Below, piece after piece: positions 26,278-33,503 of a stretch of DNA of 64,000 nt (position 1 is its first letter; each line of letters begins with the position of its first letter). A program made the translations under genes and the position numbers. Source of the stretch: Neisseria sicca. GTDB taxonomy: Bacteria > Pseudomonadota > Gammaproteobacteria > Burkholderiales > Neisseriaceae. The notes below the pieces were generated by a model, which was not told the origin of the DNA, made no database searches, and saw only the letters and a list, made by a program, of their open reading frames with translations. The stretch spans positions 310,001 through 374,000 of the forward strand of contig NZ_POXG01000001.1 in the NCBI RefSeq assembly GCF_003044565.1. The letters run 5' to 3'.

Positions 26278-27645
26278 ATGTCCAATCTGTACGACCGCTT
26301 TCTTGAATTCCTTTCTCCCGCCGAAATCCTCGAAGCCACTCCCGCCCTCTTAAACGACCAGCGTCGCCGTTTTGTTTCCGAGCCTGACATCATCTTGCAA
26401 CCGCATTCGATAGAAAACGTACAAAAAATCATGAGGTTTTGTTTTGAACAGCGTATCCCCGTTACCCCGCAGGGCGGCAATACCGGTTTGTGCGGCGCGG
26501 CGGTAGCCTCCAGCGGCGTGCTACTCAATCTCTCCAAAATCAACTGCATCCGCGAAATCAACCTTGCCGATAACAGCATCACCGTCGAGGCGGGCGTAAT
26601 CCTGCAAAACGTCCAAAAAGCGACAGCCGAAGCAGGCAGGCTGTTTCCTCTCAGTCTTGCCAGTGAAGGTTCGTGCGAAATCGGCGGCAATATTGCCTGC
26701 AACGCCGGCGGATTAAACGTTTTACGCTACGGCAGTATGCGCGACTTGGTATTGGGCTTGGAAGTCGTCCTACCCAATGGCGAACTTGTTTCCCATCTCC
26801 AACCATTGCACAAAAATACCACCGGCTACGACCTGCGCCACCTCTTTATCGGAAGCGAAGGCACGCTCGGCATCATCACTGCCGCCACGCTCAAGCTCTT
26901 CGCCCGCCCGCAAACCATAGCCACCGCGTGGGTAGGTCTGGATGACATCGAATCTGCCGTACAGCTTTTAACAGCCGTACAAGGGCATTTTGCCGAACGC
27001 CTCACCAGTTTCGAGCTGATCAGCCGCTACGCTTTGGCATTGTCTTCCGAGTTCAGTCATCTGAAACAGCCGACCGATGCAAACTGGCACGTCCTAATCG
27101 AACTGACTGACTCCGTTCCCGATGCCGCGCTCGACGAAAAACTTGCCGAGTTTCTCTATCGAAACGGCAAAGAAAACAGCATCATCGCGCAATCCGAACA
27201 AGAGCGCCTCGATCTGTGGACGCTGCGTGAAAACATTTCCGCCTCCCAGCGCAAGCTAGGCACCAGCATCAAACACGACATCGCTGTCCCGATTGCCCAA
27301 GTCGCCGCCTTTGTCCGTCAATGCGCCCCCGCCTTAGAAGCCCGTTTCCCCGGCATACAAATTGTCTGCTTCGGACATTTGGGCGACGGCAGCCTGCATT
27401 ACAACACTTTCCTGCCTGACGTTTTAAGCAACGACGTTTACCGCTATGAAGATGCCGTCAACACCATCGTCTATGAATACATCCTCGCCTGCCACGGCAC
27501 CATCGCGGCGGAACACGGTATAGGCACCATCAAAAAACACTGGCTCCCCAGCGTCCGCACCCCGTCCGAAATCGCCCTGATGCGCGCCATCAAAGCCCAG
27601 CTTGACCCGCACGACATTATGAATCCGGGCAAGCTCCTGCCGTAA
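26278..27645 (+). CDS. FAD-linked D-2-hydroxyacid dehydrogenase (GlcD/D2HGDH-like)
   Basis: A 455-residue flavoenzyme of the vanillyl-alcohol oxidase superfamily. The N-terminal FAD-binding PCMH domain shows VTPQGGNTGLCGAAV, EAGVILQNVQKAT, GGNIACNAGGLNVLRYG and FIGSEGTLGIITAA. The C-terminal FAD-oxidase domain has CFGHLGDGSLHYN, a metal-binding His pair, and AAEHGIGTIKKHWL. This layout fits D-2-hydroxyglutarate, D-lactate and glycolate dehydrogenases; the substrate cannot be fixed from sequence. No iron-sulfur domain is fused and no glcE/glcF neighbours are present, which favours a stand-alone D-2-hydroxyglutarate / D-lactate type enzyme. Confidence 0.85.
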   Translation: MSNLYDRFLEFLSPAEILEATPALLNDQRRRFVSEPDIILQPHSIENVQKIMRFCFEQRIPVTPQGGNTGLCGAAVASSGVLLNLSKINCIREINLADNSITVEAGVILQNVQKATAEAGRLFPLSLASEGSCEIGGNIACNAGGLNVLRYGSMRDLVLGLEVVLPNGELVSHLQPLHKNTTGYDLRHLFIGSEGTLGIITAATLKLFARPQTIATAWVGLDDIESAVQLLTAVQGHFAERLTSFELISRYALALSSEFSHLKQPTDANWHVLIELTDSVPDAALDEKLAEFLYRNGKENSIIAQSEQERLDLWTLRENISASQRKLGTSIKHDIAVPIAQVAAFVRQCAPALEARFPGIQIVCFGHLGDGSLHYNTFLPDVLSNDVYRYEDAVNTIVYEYILACHGTIAAEHGIGTIKKHWLPSVRTPSEIALMRAIKAQLDPHDIMNPGKLLP

Positions 27646-27672
27646 ACAGTATTTACGCATTTGCCAAAATCG

Positions 27673-27715
27673 AAAAGGTCGTCTGAAAACCTAATCCCAG
27701 TTTCAGACGACCTTT
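27673..27715. terminator. DUS hairpin terminator after the FAD dehydrogenase
   Basis: Facing uptake sequences with AAAA and TTT outside, between convergent genes. Confidence 0.8.
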
Positions 27716-27777
27716 GACATGGTTCGCAGATTGCATTTAAGACAATATTGCCGCAGCGCAATCAATCTAGCACAAAT

Positions 27778-28401
27778 CTATTCCTCATCTTCCCTGCACC
27801 GGCGTTTCAACAAAATCCGCACCGCGCCATCATTGCCTTCTCTCGGCTCGATATAAGCCAATACATCGGGGTGCTGCATCAGCCAGCGGCGCGTCATGTT
27901 TTTTAAAACGGGTTTGTAGCCTGACGAACCCAAACCGCTGCCGTGGATGATTTCGGCGCATACGCCACGCTTTTGGGTAAATTCGATAAATTCGTTTAAA
28001 ACCTGTTGTGCCTCTTCCTGTGTGTAGCCGTGCAAATCGACATCGGCGACTACGGGATAATGCCCGTTGCGCAGACGTTGCAAGTCGTTTTTCCCTTGTC
28101 CGTTTTTACTGAACGAAGCAGGCGGTTCATCCCAAGAAGCACCGCTACCGATATAGAAATAATCTTCGGCTGCCAAACTTTCCTGCTCTTTCGGACGGGG
28201 TTTGATGGGCGTTTTATCACGCGGTGCTTCATAGCGCGGCGCGGTTTTCAGCGGCGTTACTGCACCTACGGCTTTGGCGAAATCGATATTCTCTTCCTCG
28301 CGCTTCTTCGCCAAGGCTTGCTCCTGCGCCCGCGCTTCGGCTTCTTTTTTGGCTTGCTTGCCTAATGCTTTCAAGGCGGATTGGAAATCTGTTTTCATCA
28401 T
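27778..28401 (-). CDS. Smr-domain endonuclease-like protein
   Basis: A 207-residue protein with a charged, Ala/Glu/Lys-rich N-terminal half (likely helical) and a C-terminal Smr domain: VDLHGYTQEEAQQVLNEFI, then EIIHGSGLGSSG and YIEPREGNDGAVRILLKRR. LDLHG-type and HGxG motifs are the conserved surface of this nicking endonuclease domain, also found at the end of MutS2. Short Smr proteins (SmrA/SmrB) act on DNA or on mRNA in collided ribosomes; which applies here is unknown. Two adjacent ATGs (28401 and 28398) are equally possible starts. Confidence 0.85.
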   Translation of the reverse strand: MMKTDFQSALKALGKQAKKEAEARAQEQALAKKREEENIDFAKAVGAVTPLKTAPRYEAPRDKTPIKPRPKEQESLAAEDYFYIGSGASWDEPPASFSKNGQGKNDLQRLRNGHYPVVADVDLHGYTQEEAQQVLNEFIEFTQKRGVCAEIIHGSGLGSSGYKPVLKNMTRRWLMQHPDVLAYIEPREGNDGAVRILLKRRCREDEE

Positions 28402-28435
28402 GGGGATATTTTGAGGTTGAACATGAAAAACACAT

Positions 28436-28477
28436 TTTCAGACGACCTCGGCGCTCCGTGTACAGGTCGTCTGAAAA
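28436..28477. terminator. DUS inverted pair between smr and the GNAT gene
   Basis: Two uptake sequences in the outward-to-inward order TTCAGACGACCT ... AGGTCGTCTGAA form a 14-bp stem with a 15-base loop, immediately after the GNAT stop (minus strand) and before the smr start. Confidence 0.65.
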
Positions 28478-28481
28478 CGGC

Positions 28482-28964
28482 TTATAGATATTTGCGCATC
28501 AGTTCGCACTTGACCTTAACGTCTTTGTTCAACTGCAATATGGCGGAACCCAAAGATTCGTAATGGTTCAAGCGGTAGAAAGGAACGGAGTTGAGCGAGG
28601 CGTACAGTTTCAAAAAGCTCAAACCCGCCTGATGGGCAAGTTCTTCGGCACGGCGCAGCAAGGCTGTACCCAAGCCGTGATTATGAACGAAGGGATGGAC
28701 ATACAATGCGTCCAATTGGGCTTCTTTGAAGTCCACTTGGAAAAAACCCTGTATGGTCCCCCTGTATTCCACCACCCAAAAGGCTTTGCCGGGATCGGAA
28801 ATGGTTTCGAGGTAGCTGTCGATATCGAGCAGGGCTTCCCACGCATGCAATACTTTATCGTCGTAACTGCGGATGCAAGTATATTGGACGGCGTGCAGAT
28901 GGGCATTGTGTATGGCTTGGCAGTCTTGCGCGACTGCAGGACGGAGTATAGTCAGAAGGCTCAT
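28482..28964 (-). CDS. GNAT family N-acetyltransferase
   Basis: A 160-residue acetyl-CoA-dependent acyltransferase. The acceptor side begins LTILRPAVAQDCQAIHNAH, and the acetyl-CoA site is seen as AQLDALYVHPFVHNHGLGTALLRRAEELA (the Q/RxxGxG/A loop in modified form HNHGLG), then LKLYASLNSVPFYRLNHYESLG. Substrate is unknown. It ends directly at a DUS hairpin, and lies co-directional between purK and smr, without an obvious functional link. Confidence 0.85.
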   Translation of the reverse strand: MSLLTILRPAVAQDCQAIHNAHLHAVQYTCIRSYDDKVLHAWEALLDIDSYLETISDPGKAFWVVEYRGTIQGFFQVDFKEAQLDALYVHPFVHNHGLGTALLRRAEELAHQAGLSFLKLYASLNSVPFYRLNHYESLGSAILQLNKDVKVKCELMRKYL

Positions 28965-29070
28965 GGCAAGATGTGTTGTAAGATGTATTGTAATGCGTGT
29001 TCAGACGACGTTTTCTTCATAAACAGACAGGGGGCCGTCTGAACGCTGTTTCCGATATTATATTTTATAT

Positions 29071-30213
29071 TCAAAGGCTTTGATGTAATTTTCCTGCTGC
29101 TTCAAACGCAGTGTCGGCATCGGCGGACAAAACGGTGAAATGCCCCATTTTGCGTCCTTTCCGCGCGGCTTTTTTGCCGTACAGGTGCAGGTGCGCGTTC
29201 GGATGGCTTTGCAACGGCAGCCAATTCGGTTCGCCACCGTTTTCCTGCCAAACGTCGCCCAAAATATTCGCCATGCAACATGAAGAAAGCAACTTGGTAT
29301 CGGCGGGCGGCAGATTGCACATAATGCGTACCTGCTGCTGGAACTGGTCTGCCGCGCAGGCATCCAGCGTATGGTGGCCGGAATTGTGCGGGCGCGGGGC
29401 GATTTCATTAACGACCAATTCGTGCGTGTCGCCGACGACGAACATTTCCACCGCCAACACGCCGACGTAATCCAATTCGTCTGCCAAACGTTGTGCCATC
29501 TGCCGCGCCTGTTGCTGCACGTCGGCACTCAGCCGCGCGGGAACGATGGAATAGGCAAGAATGCCGTTTTCGTGGATGTTTTCGGCGGGGTCGAAGGTTT
29601 GCACATTTTCATTGTTCAGACGACATACGATCACGGAAATCTCGCCGCGCAAATCCACCATTTTTTCTAAAACGCAATCCACACCGCCGTGTTCGGCAAA
29701 CGCGACTTTGAGTTCGTCCACCGTTTTGACGCGGATTTGACCTTTGCCGTCGTAGCCCAAAGTGGCAGTTTTTAGGATGCCGGGCAGGAATTGCGCGCTT
29801 TCTTCGCTGATGTCGTCTGAACGGCAAACCACTTGATACGGTGCGGTTTGCAATCCCGCTTTGCGTATCCACGCTTTTTCCTGAATACGGTTTTGCGCGA
29901 TGGCCACGCAGTCGCCGCAGGGGGAAACGTTGGTATGTTTTGCCAAAAAGCGCATCGCGTCGGCATTGACGTTTTCAAATTCAGTGGTAACCGCCGCGCA
30001 TTTTGCCAACTCGTCCAAAGCGGCTTGGTCGTCAAACGGCGCGCACAAATGGCGGTCGGCAAATTCCGCCGCCGGCGCGTTCGGATCGGGGTCGAGTACG
30101 GTTACTTTGTAGCCCATGGTTTTGGCGGCAACGGTAAACATTCTGCCTAATTGGCCGCCGCCGAGGATGCCGAGCATGGCGGGCGGGAGGATGGCGGATG
30201 AGTTCATCAGCAT
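29071..30213 (-). CDS. purK: N5-carboxyaminoimidazole ribonucleotide synthase
   Basis: A 380-residue ATP-grasp enzyme converting AIR, ATP and bicarbonate to N5-CAIR in purine synthesis. It shows LGILGGGQLGRMFTVAAKTMGYKVTVLDPD at the N-terminus, KTATLGYDGKGQ in the central domain, and NEIAPRPHNSGHHTLDACAADQFQQ in the ATP-grasp core. TGGA lies before ATG 30213; a second ATG two codons later is equally likely. It stands without purE, as in other Neisseria. Confidence 0.95.
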   Translation of the reverse strand: MLMNSSAILPPAMLGILGGGQLGRMFTVAAKTMGYKVTVLDPDPNAPAAEFADRHLCAPFDDQAALDELAKCAAVTTEFENVNADAMRFLAKHTNVSPCGDCVAIAQNRIQEKAWIRKAGLQTAPYQVVCRSDDISEESAQFLPGILKTATLGYDGKGQIRVKTVDELKVAFAEHGGVDCVLEKMVDLRGEISVIVCRLNNENVQTFDPAENIHENGILAYSIVPARLSADVQQQARQMAQRLADELDYVGVLAVEMFVVGDTHELVVNEIAPRPHNSGHHTLDACAADQFQQQVRIMCNLPPADTKLLSSCCMANILGDVWQENGGEPNWLPLQSHPNAHLHLYGKKAARKGRKMGHFTVLSADADTAFEAAGKLHQSL

Positions 30214-30392
30214 TTTGCGGTTCCACTAAAATTTTCCCGAAATTGTAACAAACCTGCTTATAGAGATAAATGTTAAAACGCCTTTTACACGCTATTTCGA
30301 TGCCTGCCGTATGAGCAAAATGACAACAATCAAAACATCCTGCCGCGATACCCGGATTTTCCAAAGAAACCTATCGGCAGCCGTTTTGTAAT

Positions 30393-30436
30393 AAAAGGTC
30401 GTCTGAAACCGTATGATGGTTTTCAGACGACCTTTT
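30393..30436. terminator. DUS hairpin terminator after pyrD
   Basis: Facing uptake sequences extended to GAAACC / GGTTTC, with AAAA and TTTT outside, 20 bases past the pyrD stop. The rest of the 240-base gap up to purK holds no gene. Confidence 0.85.
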
Positions 30437-30455
30437 CCCCTTCATCTGAGCAGAC

Positions 30456-31391
30456 TTACCCCAGATATTTCAGTTTGCCTTTGAAATCTTCCAGCTTCTC
30501 ATAGCCTTTTTTCGCCATGATGGCTTTCAAACCAAGCGAGACGCGTTCGAAAACTTCGACACCTTGCTGATGCAGCGCTGTGCCGATTTGCACCATGCTC
30601 GCGCCGCACAAGATATGTTCGAACGCATCGCGACCGGTATAAACGCCGCCTGTGCCGATGATTTGGATGGACGGATTCAATCTTTGGTAGAACGCGTGGA
30701 CGTTGGCAAGCGCGGTCGGTTTGATGTATTCGCCGCCTATGCCGCCGAAGCCGTTTTTAGGCCGGATCACAACGGATTCGTCCTCGATATACATGCCGTT
30801 GCCGATGGAATTGACGCAGTTGACGAATTTCAGCGGATGGCGGTTGAACACTTCCGCCGCTTGGTCGAAATGGACGATGTCGAAATACGGCGGCAGTTTG
30901 ATGCCCAAAGGCTTGTCGAAATAGCCGAAGGCTTCGCCCAAAATCCGCTCGGTCGTTTCAAAATCGTAGGCGATTTGCGGCTTGCCGGGGACGTTCGGGC
31001 AGGAAAGGTTGAGTTCGGTAATGCCTTTAAAACCGCTGTTTTGCACTTTTTTCAACAGCGTGTGTGTTTCATCGGGCGACATACCGACCAGCGAGAGGAA
31101 AAATGTCCGTTCGGGCTGCGATTCTTGAAGGCTCAGCAAATAATCCAGATAGTAATCAATGCCTTGATTCGGCAAACCCATGGAATTGATGCTGCCCAGC
31201 GGTACATCGCGGTAACGCGGCTCTGGATTGCCCGCACGCGCTTCCAGCGTCGCCGTTTTGGTGACGAAGCTGCCTGCGGCGGATTGCCTGACTTCTTCCA
31301 ATTCTTCTACGGTCATACACGCCACACCAGCGGCGTTCATCAGACAGTTGTCAAAAGAAAAACCGGCGATTTGCGTTCTCAATGACGGCAT
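30456..31391 (-). CDS. pyrD: Dihydroorotate dehydrogenase, class 1A (fumarate type)
   Basis: A 311-residue soluble FMN enzyme. It follows the class 1A pattern of Lactococcus PyrDA closely: [60 protein letters not shown] with the catalytic cysteine of class 1 (class 2 uses Ser), [35 protein letters not shown] and [16 protein letters not shown]. There is no N-terminal membrane helix as in the proteobacterial class 2 enzyme. Class 1A enzymes usually reduce fumarate. No pyrK-like subunit lies nearby, excluding class 1B. AAAGGAG precedes the ATG. Transfer from a Gram-positive donor is likely, though long ago judging from normal composition. Confidence 0.93.
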   Translation of the reverse strand: MPSLRTQIAGFSFDNCLMNAAGVACMTVEELEEVRQSAAGSFVTKTATLEARAGNPEPRYRDVPLGSINSMGLPNQGIDYYLDYLLSLQESQPERTFFLSLVGMSPDETHTLLKKVQNSGFKGITELNLSCPNVPGKPQIAYDFETTERILGEAFGYFDKPLGIKLPPYFDIVHFDQAAEVFNRHPLKFVNCVNSIGNGMYIEDESVVIRPKNGFGGIGGEYIKPTALANVHAFYQRLNPSIQIIGTGGVYTGRDAFEHILCGASMVQIGTALHQQGVEVFERVSLGLKAIMAKKGYEKLEDFKGKLKYLG

Positions 31392-31501
31392 ATCCTGCTC
31401 CTTTCCCTTGAAAAATCAAATTGATTGCGAAGCGTAACACGAATAGGCGGCAAAATTTTTAACAAACATCAAATGACAGACAATGTAGGGAAATGTTGTT
31501 T

Positions 31502-31571
31502 TATAGTGGATTAAATTTAAACCAGTACGGCGTTGCCTCACCTTGTCCTGATTTAAATTTAATCCGCTATA
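31502..31571. repeat. Minimal Correia element (CREE), 70 bp
   Basis: TATAGTGGATTAAATTTAAA and its inverse ending AATCCGCTATA flank only about 25 bases (CCAGTACGGCGTTGCCTCACC then the opposite arm). Most of the interior, including the segment kept in the 107-bp forms, is missing. It lies between the divergent pyrD and crcB genes. Confidence 0.85.
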
Positions 31572-31590
31572 TATAATGGAGGAAAGGTGC

Positions 31591-31657
31591 AAAAAAGGTC
31601 GTCTGAAAGCATGGTTTCAACAAAGTGAAAACCTAAGATGCTTTTCAGACGACCTTT
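31591..31657. repeat. Long DUS hairpin upstream of crcB
   Basis: AAAAAAGGTCGTCTGAAAGCAT pairs (in two adjoining blocks) with ATGCTTTTCAGACGACCTTTTTT around a 23-base loop. It looks like a terminator but lies upstream of both divergent genes, pyrD and crcB, so it has no gene to terminate. A lost gene or a leader structure is possible. Confidence 0.55.
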
Positions 31658-31728
31658 TTTGCCTGTTCAAAATACGGTTAAAATCCCCAACCCTACCCTT
31701 TTGATTTTTCTTCTCTCCGGATTTCGAT

Positions 31729-32091
31729 ATGTTTCAAAACGTCATGGCGATTGCGTTTGGCGCGGCTTTGGGCGCATTGTCCCGCTGGTTGCTCGTTCTC
31801 GCCTTTGCCGCCCTATCCGTCCCGTTTTCGGTCGGCACGCTTGCTGCCAACTGGATCGGCGCGTTCTTAATCGGCATCTGCGCCGAATGGCTGGATAATC
31901 CTCAATGGAAGCTTTTACTGATTACCGGTTTTCTCGGTAGCCTGACGACTTTTTCCAGCTTTTCACTGGAAATGGTTACTCTGATGCAAGCGCAACGCTG
32001 GGCGACGGCGTTTTCAGCGGTCTGCCTGCATGTTTTCGGCTCGTTTCTCTTGACGGCGTTGGGCATTTATTTGGTGCAAAGCTGGAAATAG
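31729..32091 (+). CDS. crcB: Fluoride ion transporter CrcB (Fluc)
   Basis: A 120-residue inner-membrane protein with four transmembrane helices. Family marks: GAALGALSRWLL, GTLAANWIGAFLIG with the central Asn, ITGFLGSLTTFSSFSLEM with the Na+-binding TTFSSF segment, and the final helix after AVCLHVFGSFLL. Fluc proteins are dual-topology dimers that export fluoride. No fluoride riboswitch was recognised in the leader. The region upstream is filled by a minimal CREE and a DUS hairpin. Confidence 0.92.
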   Translation: MFQNVMAIAFGAALGALSRWLLVLAFAALSVPFSVGTLAANWIGAFLIGICAEWLDNPQWKLLLITGFLGSLTTFSSFSLEMVTLMQAQRWATAFSAVCLHVFGSFLLTALGIYLVQSWK

Positions 32092-32118
32092 CCTCCTATC
32101 TTCTCGATAAAAACCCAT

Positions 32119-32748
32119 TCACTCTATCCCAATATCCAAATACACGGTCTCTCCGCAATATGCTTTGCCTGCGTCGGTCATATGTGCGGGTTTGTAGGCG
32201 GCGAAGGCGTAGGTCAGGTCGGCGCGGAAGGTGTCTTGATCTGCTTCGCCTGTGTCGCAGTTCAGCCCGGTCGGAATGTCCAGCGCGATTTTGAAGCCGT
32301 CGGCTTGGTTCAGCAGGCGGCAGACGGCGGCGGCTGTTTCGGGCAATGCGCCGCTGAAGCCTGTTCCGAAAATGCCTTCGATAACGAGACCGTAACCTGT
32401 TTTCAGACGACCTTCCAGTTCGTCGGATCGGATAAAGCTGACGCCGTCTAAATGATTCAAACGCTCGCGATTCAACTGCGCCAGCGGCGACAGTTTATCT
32501 CCCAAGACGAAAACAACATCCGCCTGCCAATCATGTTCGGACAACACGCGCGCGATGACCAAACCGTCGCCACCGTTATTGCCCTTGCCGCAAACGATCA
32601 GCGCGCGCCCTGCTTTGGGAAAACGGCGCAGCAAATCCGCGGCGGCGGTTTGTCCCGCGTTTTCCATCAGTTGTTCGAAAGTCGTGCCTTTATCGACTGC
32701 CATTTGCTCGTGTTCGCGCATTTCTGCGGCGGTGTAGATTTTCATCAT
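32119..32748 (-). CDS. nnrE: NAD(P)H-hydrate epimerase
   Basis: A 209-residue stand-alone YjeF N-terminal-type protein that epimerises R-NAD(P)HX so that a separate dehydratase can repair it. It shows AEMREHEQMAVDKG, LMENAGQTAA, ALIVCGKGNNGGDGLVIAR, EGIFGTGFSG and ALDIPTGLNCDTGE. The ADP/ATP-dependent dehydratase domain (NnrD), often fused, is absent, so it must be elsewhere. AAAAGGAG precedes two adjacent ATGs. A DUS lies inside the coding region near residue 117. Confidence 0.92.
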   Translation of the reverse strand: MMKIYTAAEMREHEQMAVDKGTTFEQLMENAGQTAAADLLRRFPKAGRALIVCGKGNNGGDGLVIARVLSEHDWQADVVFVLGDKLSPLAQLNRERLNHLDGVSFIRSDELEGRLKTGYGLVIEGIFGTGFSGALPETAAAVCRLLNQADGFKIALDIPTGLNCDTGEADQDTFRADLTYAFAAYKPAHMTDAGKAYCGETVYLDIGIE

Positions 32749-33061
32749 TCGCTCCTTTTCTCTTTACGCCTATCAAACATCCAAATGCAAACCTTATCAA
32801 TAGCCCTGCCCGACTTTCCCGTCAAATCATTCGCTTTTTTTGATTTGCCGCAAGAGGTCGTCTGAAAATCAGGAATTTGGTGGCTTTGGATTTGATTTTT
32901 ATGTTACCAAGATTTATTATCAAAATAAAACAAAGTGATAAACAATCAAAACTACTTCTTTTGCGGGAACGGGCGTTGGAACATGCCTCGGCCTACCCTG
33001 TGTCAAATTCGTCTTTACTTGCCGTCTCTTTTTTCAATCGACAACGAAAGTAAAACACCCT
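32749..33061. other. Intergenic region between nnrE and feoA
   Basis: About 313 bases separating divergent genes. It contains one single uptake sequence (32863-32874) and an AT-rich segment at 32895-32960. I looked for a Fur box before feoA and saw only weak partial matches around GATTTATTATC, so iron regulation is not demonstrated. Confidence 0.45.
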
Positions 33062-33328
33062 ATGTCTGCCATACCTTTGTCAAAACTCAGTAAAGGCGCA
33101 GTCGCGCACATCGACTCCATCGTCCCCAATTCGACTTTCGGCGAACTCGACCCGCTGGTTACGCGCCGTCTTGCCGACTTGGGTTTTTCAAGCGGAATGC
33201 CGTTGCAGGTGATTGCCGTCGGCGGATTTGGGCGCGGCCCGTTTGCCGTGCGTTTGGGCAACCAGTCGCAATTCTCGTTGCGTCAGGAAGAAGCGGGAAA
33301 GATTATGTGCCACGTGATTGACGGCTGA
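33062..33328 (+). CDS. feoA: Ferrous iron transport protein A
   Basis: An 88-residue cytosolic SH3-like protein. Family marks are PLSKLSKGAVAHIDSI, RRLADLGFSSGMPLQVIAVGGFGRGPFAVRLGNQSQFSLRQEEAGKIMCHV. FeoA supports FeoB-driven ferrous iron uptake. It precedes feoB by 175 bases in the same direction, a wider gap than usual, occupied by a perfect DUS palindrome. Confidence 0.92.
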   Translation: MSAIPLSKLSKGAVAHIDSIVPNSTFGELDPLVTRRLADLGFSSGMPLQVIAVGGFGRGPFAVRLGNQSQFSLRQEEAGKIMCHVIDG

Positions 33329-33407
33329 CTTACGCCGTACGCGCAGGCAGGCTTCATATTCTGAAAATGTGCGGCAAAGGCAGGTTAAATCTGACCGCCC
33401 TATCCTT

Positions 33408-33431
33408 TTCAGACGACCCGGGTCGTCTGAA
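33408..33431. repeat. Loopless DUS palindrome between feoA and feoB
   Basis: Two uptake sequences meet head to head with no spacer, giving a 24-bp perfect palindrome centred on CCCGGG (TTCAGACGACCC followed directly by its complement). There is no T run after it. It could act as an operon-internal mRNA stem, a weak terminator, or simply a dense uptake signal. Confidence 0.75.
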
Positions 33432-33503
33432 AGCGCCGTTTCAAAGCCTTTTCCCCAATCCAACGCCAAACTCATCACACAATCAAACAAGGAGAATAAA
33501 TAA

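Noticed and set aside
25848..26306. Leucine-rich 152-codon frame over the lipoprotein
   Set aside because: It is the +1 reading of GCT/TCT repeats and runs through the intrinsic terminator; the lipobox frame is the real gene.
31572..31728. Fluoride riboswitch before crcB
   Set aside because: The leader is taken up by a DUS hairpin and shows none of the conserved GG...GAUG-type core I would expect.
32881..33061. Fur box before feoA
   Set aside because: Only partial matches such as GATTTATTATC; fewer than two good hexamers in proper phase.
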